This document shows, piece by piece, positions 1-7,441 of a DNA stretch of 64,000 nucleotides. Positions within the stretch are counted from its first letter, which is position 1; each line of letters opens with the position of its first letter. The notes beneath the pieces were generated by a model that did not search any database, was not told the origin of the DNA, and worked only from the letters and a program-made list of their open reading frames with translations. A program made the translations under genes and the position numbers. Location of the stretch: assembly GCA_965371245.1 (NCBI GenBank), contig CBDUXT010000016.1, positions 9,418 to 73,417 of the forward strand. Direction: 5' to 3'. The stretch comes from CBDUXT01 sp965371245 (GTDB lineage Bacteria > Planctomycetota > Phycisphaerae > UBA1845).

Positions 1-786
1 CATCACGACGCACCCGCGCGTCTACCACACCGATGCATCGAGCGAATCTTACGGCGGCAGTACTGGTTCCCAAGAAGACTGACAGAAGCCCTGCGGCACG
101 CAGGCTCGGGCCGTCTTGTGGTTGTGGAGGATCCCTCCGGACAGCGCTATCCCTACCCGGTTCCGCTGGACATCGACTTTGAGCCCGTGGACGTCACGGA
201 AGATTCAGAGCAGGTCTGGCACATGGTTTGGATGAACCTCGACGCGCAAGGCGGCGAGGAAGAACAAGATGCCGACATGCAGGAAGACCAGACAACGGAC
301 GACGGTCCGGTCCGAAGGTGGAAGGCAATAACGTGGTCCATCTGCAAGTGGGCGTTCGTTCTCTTCGGAGGATCAGTCTGGCTCTTCGGACTCTACAGCG
401 TACGCGGTTCTGTCTTGCCTGGTTTGTTGTTGATCCCGCTCGCCGTCTTTCCCCTCACGACTCTCTTGAGCAACGACCGATGGTGGGTCGTCCCCGGCGG
501 CCTCGCTTATTGTCAAGACCGCGCGTGGGAGAAGGGTATGAGGGTCAAGCTCTTTACGCCCGACAGCACGCCCTTGCTCATGGACCTACGGTCAGGCACA
601 GGGTACCTGCTGGACGGCCGGCGCCTTCGAGTATTCGACTGCGCCGAGCTGACACGTTGGCTTGTGATCGCCGGTTGGATCAGCCGGGCTCGCCATCCTA
701 ACCTCGACGAGGTACGAGAATTCATCGGCGTAAACGAGCGCGCCGAGCCGCGGGCTTCAGCCCGCGCGGATTCAACGCGCGAGTAG
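1..786 (+). CDS. Membrane protein of unknown function, 5'-truncated by window edge
   Basis: The reading frame is open from base 1, so the gene begins outside the window; a GTG at 118 is in frame but need not be the start. About 261 residues are visible. An acidic linker (EEEQDADMQEDQTTDD) precedes two hydrophobic helices, WAFVLFGGSVWLFGLYSV and a second one beginning LPGLLLIPLAVFPLTTLL, and then a soluble C-terminal domain of about 110 residues. I do not recognise the family. The last 15 codons are written by a palindromic repeat (747-773) that also occurs near 63.16 kb, so the original stop may have been upstream and the tail RAEPRASARADSTRE is probably a late addition. The lack of stops and the plausible domain pattern support a real gene; function is unknown. 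Confidence 0.7.
   Translation, partial: HHDAPARLPHRCIERILRRQYWFPRRLTEALRHAGSGRLVVVEDPSGQRYPYPVPLDIDFEPVDVTEDSEQVWHMVWMNLDAQGGEEEQDADMQEDQTTDDGPVRRWKAITWSICKWAFVLFGGSVWLFGLYSVRGSVLPGLLLIPLAVFPLTTLLSNDRWWVVPGGLAYCQDRAWEKGMRVKLFTPDSTPLLMDLRSGTGYLLDGRRLRVFDCAELTRWLVIAGWISRARHPNLDEVREFIGVNERAEPRASARADSTRE
747..773. repeat. Palindromic repeat GCCGCGGGCTNNAGCCCGCG, copy 1
   Basis: A palindrome GCGGGCT-TC-AGCCCGC followed by GCGGATTC. It matches 63162-63188 at 25 of 27 bases. It lies inside the 3' end of the first gene and codes for its last residues. Confidence 0.75.
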
Positions 787-854
787 ACACCGCACACTCA
801 CCTAACTCGATGATCCAACCCGACCTGCGACGCACCCCCATCAAACCGGCGGTT

Positions 855-881
855 GGCATGGGCAAACGCGTTTGCCCGTGC
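855..881. repeat. REP-like palindrome (GGCATGGGCAAAC family), copy 1
   Basis: GGCATGGGCAAACG is followed by its complement GTTTGCCCGTGC. It matches the reverse complement of 16857-16883 at 26 of 27 bases. It sits in the gap between the first gene and the convergent queC-like gene and could act as a transcript-end hairpin. Confidence 0.7.
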
Positions 882-995
882 AGGACGGGCTTGGGCTCAA
901 GGCATCAAGCTGCCCCTTTGGGCACGGCTGGATGGCCGACGCGAAGACACGGGTAAGCTGCGCTGACCCATGGCACCCGCCGCGACGCACCCTCT

Positions 996-1703
996 TCAAA
1001 CCGAAACCGGCGCCAGCAGTGGATCAACCACCCCGGCTTCCGTAAACGCCGCCCGCCGCGCGTTGCACGAGTCGCACTTTCCGCACGGTCGAGGCGTCGC
1101 CCGATCGCACGTCCACGTGCTCTTCATGGCCACCTCGAACCGAACCGCCAGCCGAACGATGTCGGCATGCGACAGGTCCACCAGCGGGGCCTCGATGGCC
1201 ACACGCGACCCGGCCGACGGGACGCACTCGACCATGATGTCGAACGAGTGCAGAAACTCGCGCAGGCCCTCCTGGTACACGGTCGTCCCGGTCAAGCCGA
1301 CATGCGACGCCTCGCAGAACCGCGAGAGACCCGTTACGACGGTCGCGGCCCCGACGCGGTGCGCGCACTGCACGGCCGTTGCCAGAAGCGCCGGCACCAG
1401 CCCGCGCAGCGACCCGATGGACAGCTCCGGTACGTCGATCCCAAACTCGCCGCCCACGCCGGAGCCCGCACCCTCGCCGGTAGCGAGCTGCTGTTGAAGC
1501 TGAATCAGGTGAGGCAGCTCCAGCTCGACGACCCGCGCCGATCGGAAGGACGACGCCAGCGCTTCGATCGCCTTCGACTCGGGCGGCGCGGACCGCTGCC
1601 CGAAGTCGATATGGACCAAGACCAGATCGTGCTCCGCTGCGTACCGCGCCGCGGCCACCGCCCCTTTGATTCCGCCGCCGGTTAAAACCACGATCGTCGC
1701 CAT
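996..1703 (-). CDS. QueC-like (ExsB family) protein with degenerate PP-loop
   Basis: QueC makes 7-cyano-7-deazaguanine (preQ0) for queuosine or deazaguanine DNA modification. The C-terminus carries the family zinc site: C199, C207, C210 and C213 in CDRATPRPCGKCDSC, followed by NARRAAF. The N-terminus has the expected beta strand and glycine loop, but the ATP-pyrophosphatase signature SGGxDS reads T8-G9-G10-G11-I12-K13, so the conserved Asp and second Ser are gone. Length of 235 residues is normal for QueC. The ATG at 1703 is preferred over a TTG at 1709 in the same frame. No other queuosine gene is nearby. It may be a non-catalytic or repurposed QueC; family placement is fairly secure, activity is not. 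Confidence 0.75.
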   Translation of the reverse strand: MATIVVLTGGGIKGAVAAARYAAEHDLVLVHIDFGQRSAPPESKAIEALASSFRSARVVELELPHLIQLQQQLATGEGAGSGVGGEFGIDVPELSIGSLRGLVPALLATAVQCAHRVGAATVVTGLSRFCEASHVGLTGTTVYQEGLREFLHSFDIMVECVPSAGSRVAIEAPLVDLSHADIVRLAVRFEVAMKSTWTCDRATPRPCGKCDSCNARRAAFTEAGVVDPLLAPVSV

Positions 1704-1727
1704 GTACAACTCGTCCTATCGCTAAGA

Positions 1728-1845
1728 GCGTGTTTAAGAAGGCTCTTTCAGAGCCGCGCCCGTAAGGAAGCGGTCCGGATTCGCACACGAAACCGTTCCC
1801 TCACGGTCGCGGCTCGGTTTGTCATGACCCTACTTATACACCCTC
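1728..1845 (-). mobile_element. 118-bp hairpin MITE-like element, copy 1
   Basis: The reverse complement matches 45006-45123 over 118 bases with 7 substitutions and no gaps (94 %). The ends are short inverted repeats (GTGTATAAGAAGG against GTGTTTAAGAAGG), and inside are longer arms (GAGCCGCGACCGTGAGGGAGCG against its near complement, 19 of 22), so the whole unit can fold into one hairpin. It has no coding capacity. It fills much of the 327-base gap upstream of the divergent queC-like and DUF1015 genes; nothing else was recognised in that gap. Confidence 0.8.
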
Positions 1846-2030
1846 CAAGACCGGTCGTCCGGCCTGCCTCCTTCGAATCTATCCCAGCCTATATCGGCCA
1901 CCCGCACCCGGCACAGTCAGCCCGGTCATTCGGCACACCGCATGCATGCCCTTGGCCGGTTGCGATACGCTTGTGAGACAGATACCTTCCCGGCTTCCGC
2001 AACCATCCGCGAATCCACAAGGAGGCCGAG

Positions 2031-3272
2031 ATGCCCGAGATAACGCCCTTTGCCGCGATCCGTTTCGACCACGCGCCCACCGACGGCGACCTGTCCGACA
2101 AGATCGCCCCGCCCTACGACGTCCTCAGCCTGGAAGCCAAGAACGCCCTCCTCGCCCGTAGCGAACGCAACATCGTCGCCATCGACCTGCCTCACGTGCC
2201 ACCCAAGTCCGCCGGCCCGGAGGAGGTCTATGAGCGAGCGGCCAATCTGCTGGGCGAGTGGCTCGACGACGGAACGCTCGTCCGCGAGGAAACCCCCGCG
2301 ATCTATCTCTACCACCAGCGATTCAAGCACAACGGCCAGTCCTACACGCGCCGCAAGTTCATCGCCCTTGTGCGGCTCCAGCCGTTCTCCGAGGGATCCA
2401 TCCTGCCGCACGAGCAGACGTTCGGCGGACCCAAGGAAGACCGGCTGGCGCTGATGCGGGCCACCCGGTGCCAACTCTCGCCCATCTTTGGGCTCTTCGC
2501 CGACCCCCCGGACGACATCGGCGAGGCCTTCGAGGTAACCGCCGACGACCGGCCCGACGTGCAGGCCGAGCAAGACGGCGTGACCAATCACCTCTGGATC
2601 GCTACGGATCGCGAAGTGATCGACGCCGTCGTTTCCACCATGATCGACAAGAAGGTCTACATCGCCGACGGACACCACCGCTACGGCACGGCCCTGCTCT
2701 ATCGCGACTGGCTCACCGAGCAACGCGGCGGCGACTTGCCCGAGGATCACCCGGCCAACTTCGTCATGTTCGTCCTGGCTGGCATGAACGACCCGGGCTG
2801 TTTGATTCTTCCTTATCACCGAGCGCTGGCGAATGTCTCGCTCGATTCACTTCTCTCGGCCTGGTCAGAGGGCACGGCCCCCGCCGCTCGCGAAGAGGCC
2901 GACGTGGTTCTGTTCGACGGTAACAGCGGCTCCGAAACACCGCTCGCGTTCACCAGCCGTGACACCCTTAAGACACTGGCCCCCGACGAGTGCGACGCCT
3001 GGCACAAGCTGGACTACGCCTATCTGCATCGCCACCTGATTGATGAGCTACTGAAAGGAAAGCTGGGCACGGAACCAGACGTGCGGTATGTAAAATCAGC
3101 CGACGACGCCCGCGAAACCGCCCGAAGAGAATCCGGCGTGGCTCTCTTGATGAATGCCACCCCCATGACACATTTACGAGCCGTCAGCGAAGCCGGCGGA
3201 CTCATGCCCCAAAAAAGCACCTACTTTTTCCCCAAGCTGGCTACGGGATTGACCATGAACCCGCTGGCGTAG
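2031..3272 (+). CDS. DUF1015 family protein
   Basis: A 413-residue cytoplasmic protein with the hallmarks of the DUF1015 family: the N-terminal block FAAIRFDHAPTDGDLSDKIA continuing PPYDVLS, a central block ending in PHEQTFGGPKEDRLALM, and the highly conserved ADGHHRYGTALLYRDW. Length matches the family (about 400-420). The ATG is preceded by a strong AAGGAGG at 2019-2026. In other bacteria the family is often near serine biosynthesis genes, but no such gene is here. No reaction is assigned; the call is to the family only. The next gene begins 183 bases downstream behind its own promoter. Confidence 0.88.
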   Translation: MPEITPFAAIRFDHAPTDGDLSDKIAPPYDVLSLEAKNALLARSERNIVAIDLPHVPPKSAGPEEVYERAANLLGEWLDDGTLVREETPAIYLYHQRFKHNGQSYTRRKFIALVRLQPFSEGSILPHEQTFGGPKEDRLALMRATRCQLSPIFGLFADPPDDIGEAFEVTADDRPDVQAEQDGVTNHLWIATDREVIDAVVSTMIDKKVYIADGHHRYGTALLYRDWLTEQRGGDLPEDHPANFVMFVLAGMNDPGCLILPYHRALANVSLDSLLSAWSEGTAPAAREEADVVLFDGNSGSETPLAFTSRDTLKTLAPDECDAWHKLDYAYLHRHLIDELLKGKLGTEPDVRYVKSADDARETARRESGVALLMNATPMTHLRAVSEAGGLMPQKSTYFFPKLATGLTMNPLA

Positions 3273-3421
3273 GGCGGTCAAACCCTTCCTCTCGGTCCCA
3301 AGTGAAGGCGCGCCCGGTCCCTATTGAGAGGCCTCTGGATCGCCTGTACCACCCCTCAAGCCACCGAAAAGGCCTTTTCTCTCTCGTGGCCGGAAAAATT
3401 TGATTCTGAATGGATTCAACC

Positions 3422-3449
3422 TTGAAACAACACAACAATGTTGTAGTAT
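3422..3449 (+). promoter_or_regulatory. Probable promoter with operator palindrome for the MerR gene
   Basis: TTGAAA (3422-3427) and TAGTAT (3444-3449) are separated by 16 bases. The spacer holds a 13-base palindrome ACAACA-A-TGTTGT (3432-3444), the place where MerR-type regulators bind. The ATG at 3456 lies 6 bases after the -10 and there is no Shine-Dalgarno, which suggests a leaderless or near-leaderless message and autoregulation. This is inferred from sequence only. Confidence 0.5.
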
Positions 3450-3455
3450 CTAGGT

Positions 3456-3968
3456 ATGCAAGAATCCGAGGGATATTACTCAGCCAAGGTCGCCTGCCAG
3501 GCCTGCGGTGTAACCGCCCGACAGCTCGACTACTGGATCACAAGCGGCGTTATTGAACCGACACGGGTGCTCGAGTGTGAGCGGCAGGACGCCACCAGGA
3601 AACGCCGAAGGGCGTACCACCTGTTTGATTTCAAAGTCCTGCTGCGGATCAAGCTGGTCGGGGACTTGCGCCAGGCCGGCGCGTCGCTACAGCGAATTCG
3701 CGACGCGCTTAAGAGGCTGTCGGGCAGGCGCGTAGCGGGCGCCACTTGGCTCGTCACCGACGGCAAGGGGGTCTTTCAACCCACGAACGATCCGGCCTGC
3801 CTGGAGTCAATGGCTAATCAAGAGACGGGGCAATTCGTCTTCGCGGCCATTGTGGTTGGTACAGCGCGAGACCACGTTAAGAGGCAACTCGCGCGGTGTG
3901 AGCGTTTCCCACACGATCGCTACCACGGAGTGCTCAAACAGTGGAACGAAAGAACCATCTCGGCGTAA
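3456..3968 (+). CDS. MerR-type HTH transcriptional regulator
   Basis: A 170-residue protein whose N-terminal 70 residues fit a MerR winged helix: YYSAKVACQACGVTARQLDYW (HTH), SGVIEPTRV, then RAYHLFDFKVLLRIKLVGDLRQAGASLQRIRDAL matching the wing and following helices. The C-terminal 90 residues, the likely effector-sensing part, are not recognised and contain no obvious metal-binding cysteine cluster. It is the first gene of a six-gene plus-strand cluster and has a palindrome in its own promoter spacer, so it probably controls itself and the genes behind it. It is separated from the next start (3986) by 17 bases. Confidence 0.8.
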   Translation: MQESEGYYSAKVACQACGVTARQLDYWITSGVIEPTRVLECERQDATRKRRRAYHLFDFKVLLRIKLVGDLRQAGASLQRIRDALKRLSGRRVAGATWLVTDGKGVFQPTNDPACLESMANQETGQFVFAAIVVGTARDHVKRQLARCERFPHDRYHGVLKQWNERTISA

Positions 3969-3985
3969 GCGAAGAGGGACGCACG

Positions 3986-4564
3986 ATGACCGCTACGCTG
4001 GAGCGCCCGCAAGATGCCACACGGCACATCCTTCACGCCGTGATCGGTGTCTGGTTTCGCGGGGAGCACACCTTCTACGTCAAACGCTCCAAGAAGATGA
4101 AAAACTATCCGGGCGCCTGGAGCCTCTTTTCCATTCAATACACACCCGGCGAGCTGCCCGATTCGCTCGATCTCGATCACGTGCAGCGCCTGATGGATCG
4201 CATGTCCAACGAGCGGCTCCGCGGCTCACCGATCTCGGTCCGCCAATTCCTTACGGCCTCGACCTGCACGAAAAACCCGATCAACATGATCGTCAACCTG
4301 CGGCTCTACCACGTTGAGTTCGCCAACAAGCCGGCGCTGAACCGGGCCTACTACGAAGATGCCGCGTGGATGACACCGCCCGAGTACGCCGCCCGCCGCG
4401 GAAACGCCCTCTGCGGTTCGTGTTTGCGGATGTGGCGGGAATACTCATCCAAGCATATTCAGACCAGCCCTGCAACGATAAACGATACGCGAGTAATCCG
4501 GCGGCCAACCGGGGAATACGCGATCGACCATGCAGACAAGATGCCAGAGCGCGTCGATGGCTAA
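3986..4564 (+). CDS. Nudix-fold-like hypothetical protein lacking a canonical Nudix box
   Basis: About 192 residues. HAVIGVWFRGEHTFYVKRS looks like the first strands of a Nudix domain, and NPINMIVNLRLYHVEF and ALNRAYYEDAAWMTPPEYAAR resemble its later parts. Where the catalytic helix (Gx5Ex7REUxEExGU) should be, the sequence reads DLDHVQRLMDRMSNERLRGSPI, so the metal-binding glutamates are mostly missing. I chose the ATG at 3986, behind GAAGAGGGA, over a longer frame from a GTG at 3941 that would overlap the regulator. It may bind a nucleotide rather than hydrolyse it. The C-terminus has a CGSC pair. The fold is an inference from pattern only; the gene itself is well supported by position and coding quality. 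Confidence 0.55.
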   Translation: MTATLERPQDATRHILHAVIGVWFRGEHTFYVKRSKKMKNYPGAWSLFSIQYTPGELPDSLDLDHVQRLMDRMSNERLRGSPISVRQFLTASTCTKNPINMIVNLRLYHVEFANKPALNRAYYEDAAWMTPPEYAARRGNALCGSCLRMWREYSSKHIQTSPATINDTRVIRRPTGEYAIDHADKMPERVDG

Positions 4565-4597
4565 GCCGAAGCATATCTCGCCGTCGATAGGCCGTTC

Positions 4598-5479
4598 ATG
4601 GGGCTCCTGAGCTACGGCGGGTTTTGTTTGGTTCTTGCTGTCGGGCTCTTGCTCGCCTGTGCCCTTGGAACCTACCTGCCTCTTCTCAGCGGATCAACAC
4701 CCTGGCCCGTCTGCAGGGTTCCGTTTGAGCTTTTTCTATCCGTCCTCAACGTGGACACTCCGAAGTTCGATGATGGAGACTCCAGGTCGCTACCCGTCTA
4801 TATAGACGTTATCGGGAAAGCCTACACATGGATTATCGTGGTGTTTACTGTCGTCCTCACTTTCGTCGCCATGCTGGACAAGGTTCGATACCGAGGAATA
4901 CTGAGAAAGGAAGCCGAAAAACATAAGCGCGAGCTCGCCGAGCGGCAGGTTGTTGAAGTCAGACCTATCGTAGAGCGCGGGAAGGATGACGTTGCCACGT
5001 TGGCTGAGCTACTCGCCAACTGCGAGAAGGCGGTTATGTTTGCCGGAAGCTTCGACTGGCTCTTGCGAACGAAGAACGGCATAACCACTGAGGAAACGAA
5101 ACGCCTGACGGCCCGCGTTAATGACCTCATCGCGGACAAGAAAATCACCTTCGTAAGCCATTGCACCGGGCGTGCCGACGTTGAGGCTCGGCTCAGTAAG
5201 ATTGATGCGTCGTTCGCCGCGACTTTCTCGTCACGCTTTGTGGATAAGAGCAAGAGGGGCATCAAGGTTCTCTTCACGTTTGTTTGGTATGATGGGCATC
5301 GAAGCGCCTGCTGCACGCGCGTCGGAAGGATTTCGGAGTTGAGCGATGCCGAGGAGAACAACATTCTCGTCGGTTACAACGGGCCCGAGAGCTGGGTTCT
5401 GCTACATCTTGTTGATCAGCTTACGGACGAACCTTCGCTGCGGGCAGAGCTTGCGCGTCAACTGAAGAAGCGGAACTAA
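4598..5479 (+). CDS. Two-TM protein with cytosolic domain resembling the phospholipase D-like fold
   Basis: Of 293 residues, the first 100 hold two membrane helices (residues about 5-28, CLVLAVGLLLACALGTYLPLL; about 72-92, KAYTWIIVVFTVVLTFVAML) with an external loop between. A charged linker (KEAEKHKRELAERQ) leads to a soluble domain of about 170 residues with alternating strands and helices: KAVMFAGSFDWLL, KKITFVSHCTG, IKVLFTFVWYDG. This pattern recalls PLD-like domains, but no HKD motif is present. The gene has visibly lower GC than its neighbours. A membrane anchor joined to a sensor or effector domain inside a compact cluster fits a signalling or defence role; that is inference. It starts 33 bases after the previous stop with only a weak ribosome site. 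Confidence 0.5.
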   Translation: MGLLSYGGFCLVLAVGLLLACALGTYLPLLSGSTPWPVCRVPFELFLSVLNVDTPKFDDGDSRSLPVYIDVIGKAYTWIIVVFTVVLTFVAMLDKVRYRGILRKEAEKHKRELAERQVVEVRPIVERGKDDVATLAELLANCEKAVMFAGSFDWLLRTKNGITTEETKRLTARVNDLIADKKITFVSHCTGRADVEARLSKIDASFAATFSSRFVDKSKRGIKVLFTFVWYDGHRSACCTRVGRISELSDAEENNILVGYNGPESWVLLHLVDQLTDEPSLRAELARQLKKRN

Positions 5480-5555
5480 GGCGGTGCATCCCAGAGAACA
5501 ACCCAGCCCGAACGAAGCCCCACGCACTGTCGCCGAGCTTCCGGAGGAACGGTCG

Positions 5556-6278
5556 ATGCCCGGCTGGTGGACCGAACACGCGGACGAGTACGCCCACCTA
5601 ATCAACAGCACCGACCGCGACTCACGGTTTCTTCGGCAGCGCGGCCTCAAGCCAACCCTGGTCCGCATGGCCGGTAACTGCTCTGATGCGTCCGTGCTCG
5701 ACGCCGGCTGCGGCGACGGATGGCTGCTCGACGCGCTCGCGCCGCGCGAAGGCCACGGCTGCGATCTTTGCCGCTTCGACAAGTTCCCGGCTCGTTGGCA
5801 GTTTCGCGAGGGCGACGTCCGCGGGCTGTCCTACTCCGACGGCTGTTTCGACGTCACCGTGGCCAGCCTCGTCCTCATCTGGTTCCCCGAACTCGACCGT
5901 GCGATGTCGGAGCTATGTCGGGTCACCAAACACGGCGGCCGCGTTGTCCTTGCCATCATGAACCCCTACTTCTACCGTACCGGCCGGCTCGACGAAGACG
6001 GGCGGTTCGCCCTCGAACGGAACCTCGCCTCGCCGTTCGTCCTCGAGGACCACCGAATCGCCGGCGTCGTCGGTCCGTTCGCGTACCACTATCGGCCGCT
6101 GCCCGTCTACTTGAACGCATGCGTCTTGGCCGGGCTCGTCATCGAGGAGGTGGCCGACTGGCACATCGACATGGACGCCTTTGTCGAGCATTTCGAGACC
6201 GCCAAGCCCGGCAACATCGAACGCACGGGCGACGTTCCCATGTACACCTTCATCAAGTGTAGAAGAGAACCCGCGTGA
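5556..6278 (+). CDS. Class I SAM-dependent methyltransferase
   Basis: About 240 residues. Motif I VLDAGCGDG is near residues 47-55; FREGDVRGLSYSDGCFDVTV and VASLVLIWFPELDRAMSEL are motifs II-III of a methyltransferase_11 type fold, followed by KHGGRVVLAIMNP. I take the ATG at 5556 because it follows GGAGGAA with 6 bases spacing; the longer frame from a GTG at 5484 has no ribosome site. The stop overlaps the GTG of the next gene, so the two are translationally coupled. The substrate is unknown; a small molecule is more likely than DNA because no target-recognition region or DPPY motif is seen. Confidence 0.8.
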   Translation: MPGWWTEHADEYAHLINSTDRDSRFLRQRGLKPTLVRMAGNCSDASVLDAGCGDGWLLDALAPREGHGCDLCRFDKFPARWQFREGDVRGLSYSDGCFDVTVASLVLIWFPELDRAMSELCRVTKHGGRVVLAIMNPYFYRTGRLDEDGRFALERNLASPFVLEDHRIAGVVGPFAYHYRPLPVYLNACVLAGLVIEEVADWHIDMDAFVEHFETAKPGNIERTGDVPMYTFIKCRREPA

Positions 6279-6811
6279 TTCGCGCCGGCATCTCGGGCAC
6301 CAACTGGACGGGGAAGTCGACAACTCTAAGAGACTTCATCGACCAGCATGCGGCGGTCAAGACAGAAACCGTCGTCTTGTCCGACGTCGCGCGCCGTTGT
6401 CCACACCCGCTGGTCGAGGATCAGACGCCGCAGGCTTCCCGGTGGATGCTCGACGAGGTAAGCGCGATCCTGCAGCGGACGTGCAATGTCGATCTCCAGC
6501 TCTTTGACCGTACGCCGCTCGACATCCTTGCGTTTACGCAATACGCGTTCGATCGCGAGACGACGCGTGCCGACCAGGCCTTGATGTCTGCGATTGAGCG
6601 ACTGCTAACCAAGTTCGACACGATCTTCTACGTACCGATCGAGAATCCATGGCCCGTTGGGGTTCGGCCGGCGCCAAAGAGGGTCGCGTTCGCCTTGCTC
6701 ATGGACCGATACTTGGTTCAAATGATCGATCGCCACGGAATCGACGTGGTGCGACTCCCGTGGAAGCTTGACGAGCGCCCCCCGACTATCGCGAGGCACC
6801 TCGGTGTATAG
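6275..6811 (+). CDS. P-loop kinase, AAA_28/NadR-like nucleoside or nucleotide kinase
   Basis: A 178-residue protein with Walker A GTNWTGKST at residues 8-16 and a DRTPLDILAFTQY block resembling the DRSPLD substrate-binding strand of small nucleoside and NadR-like kinases. The C-terminal part ends with the LPWKLDERPPTIARHL stretch often seen after the lid. The GTG start overlaps the upstream TGA stop, so translation is coupled to the methyltransferase. With a Nudix-like protein, a methyltransferase and a TudS-like protein in the same run, a role in processing a modified nucleotide is plausible. The substrate cannot be read from the sequence. Confidence 0.7.
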   Translation: MIRAGISGTNWTGKSTTLRDFIDQHAAVKTETVVLSDVARRCPHPLVEDQTPQASRWMLDEVSAILQRTCNVDLQLFDRTPLDILAFTQYAFDRETTRADQALMSAIERLLTKFDTIFYVPIENPWPVGVRPAPKRVAFALLMDRYLVQMIDRHGIDVVRLPWKLDERPPTIARHLGV

Positions 6812-6837
6812 CTCCCGTCCCTGGCGAGCCCCGTTTC

Positions 6838-7359
6838 ATGCTACGATCCAATCGTTGCGTCTTCCTCTCGCATTGCCTCTTGGCCCAAGTGGTGCGCGCC
6901 AAAGGCCTCGTCAAGTACTTCCCCGCTGCGGTCAAGCCGGTCGTCCAGTTCTGTTTGGACAACGACATCAACATGATTCAGATGCCGTGCCCGGAAACGC
7001 TGTGTGCGGCCGGGGGATTGGGGCGTGAGCCGCACGGCAAGGCTTGGTACGAGCAAAACGGGCTCAGGAAAACCAGCGCGAAGATAGCACGCGAGCAGGC
7101 GACCTACGCCCAGCAGCTGATTGATTCGGGGTGCGCGCTCCTGGCCGTCCTCGGCGTCGAGTTTTCTCCGGCCTGCGCCACGCAGTACCTCAACAGAGGA
7201 CCGGTGGTCTACAAGGACCGGGGAATCTTCGCCGAGGAACTAAAGAAAGCGTTCGACGCACTCGGGTTGGCGGTGCCGTTTGTCGGGGTGAACCAGCGCT
7301 GGCTAAGGAAGCTCGATAGAGACTTAGCGGAATTGGTCGAGAGAGAGCAAGTCGCCTAG
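6838..7359 (+). CDS. TudS/DUF523-like (COG5418-type) three-cysteine protein
   Basis: A 173-residue protein with three conserved cysteine blocks: SHCLLAQ (C13), QMPCPETLC (C51) and GVEFSPAC (C113). This layout is typical of the DUF523 (TudS) and COG5418 families. TudS proteins use three cysteines to hold a [4Fe-4S] cluster that removes sulfur from thiouracil-type bases. The gene is last in the cluster, 26 bases after the kinase stop. Possible roles are desulfuration or other redox chemistry on a modified base or nucleotide; only the family resemblance is secure. Downstream lies the convergent gyrB. Confidence 0.65.
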   Translation: MLRSNRCVFLSHCLLAQVVRAKGLVKYFPAAVKPVVQFCLDNDINMIQMPCPETLCAAGGLGREPHGKAWYEQNGLRKTSAKIAREQATYAQQLIDSGCALLAVLGVEFSPACATQYLNRGPVVYKDRGIFAEELKKAFDALGLAVPFVGVNQRWLRKLDRDLAELVEREQVA

Positions 7360-7441
7360 GGCCGTCATCAGGTAGCCGCCCGTTCTCACGACGCTCGTGG
7401 CCCTTCGTGGTCCAACCCGCCGCGCCGAGGAGGATCCACCC

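Noticed and set aside
970..1497. Plus-strand frame over the queC-like gene
   Set aside because: The zinc-cysteine block and PP-loop remnant are on the minus strand; the plus frame has low-complexity composition.
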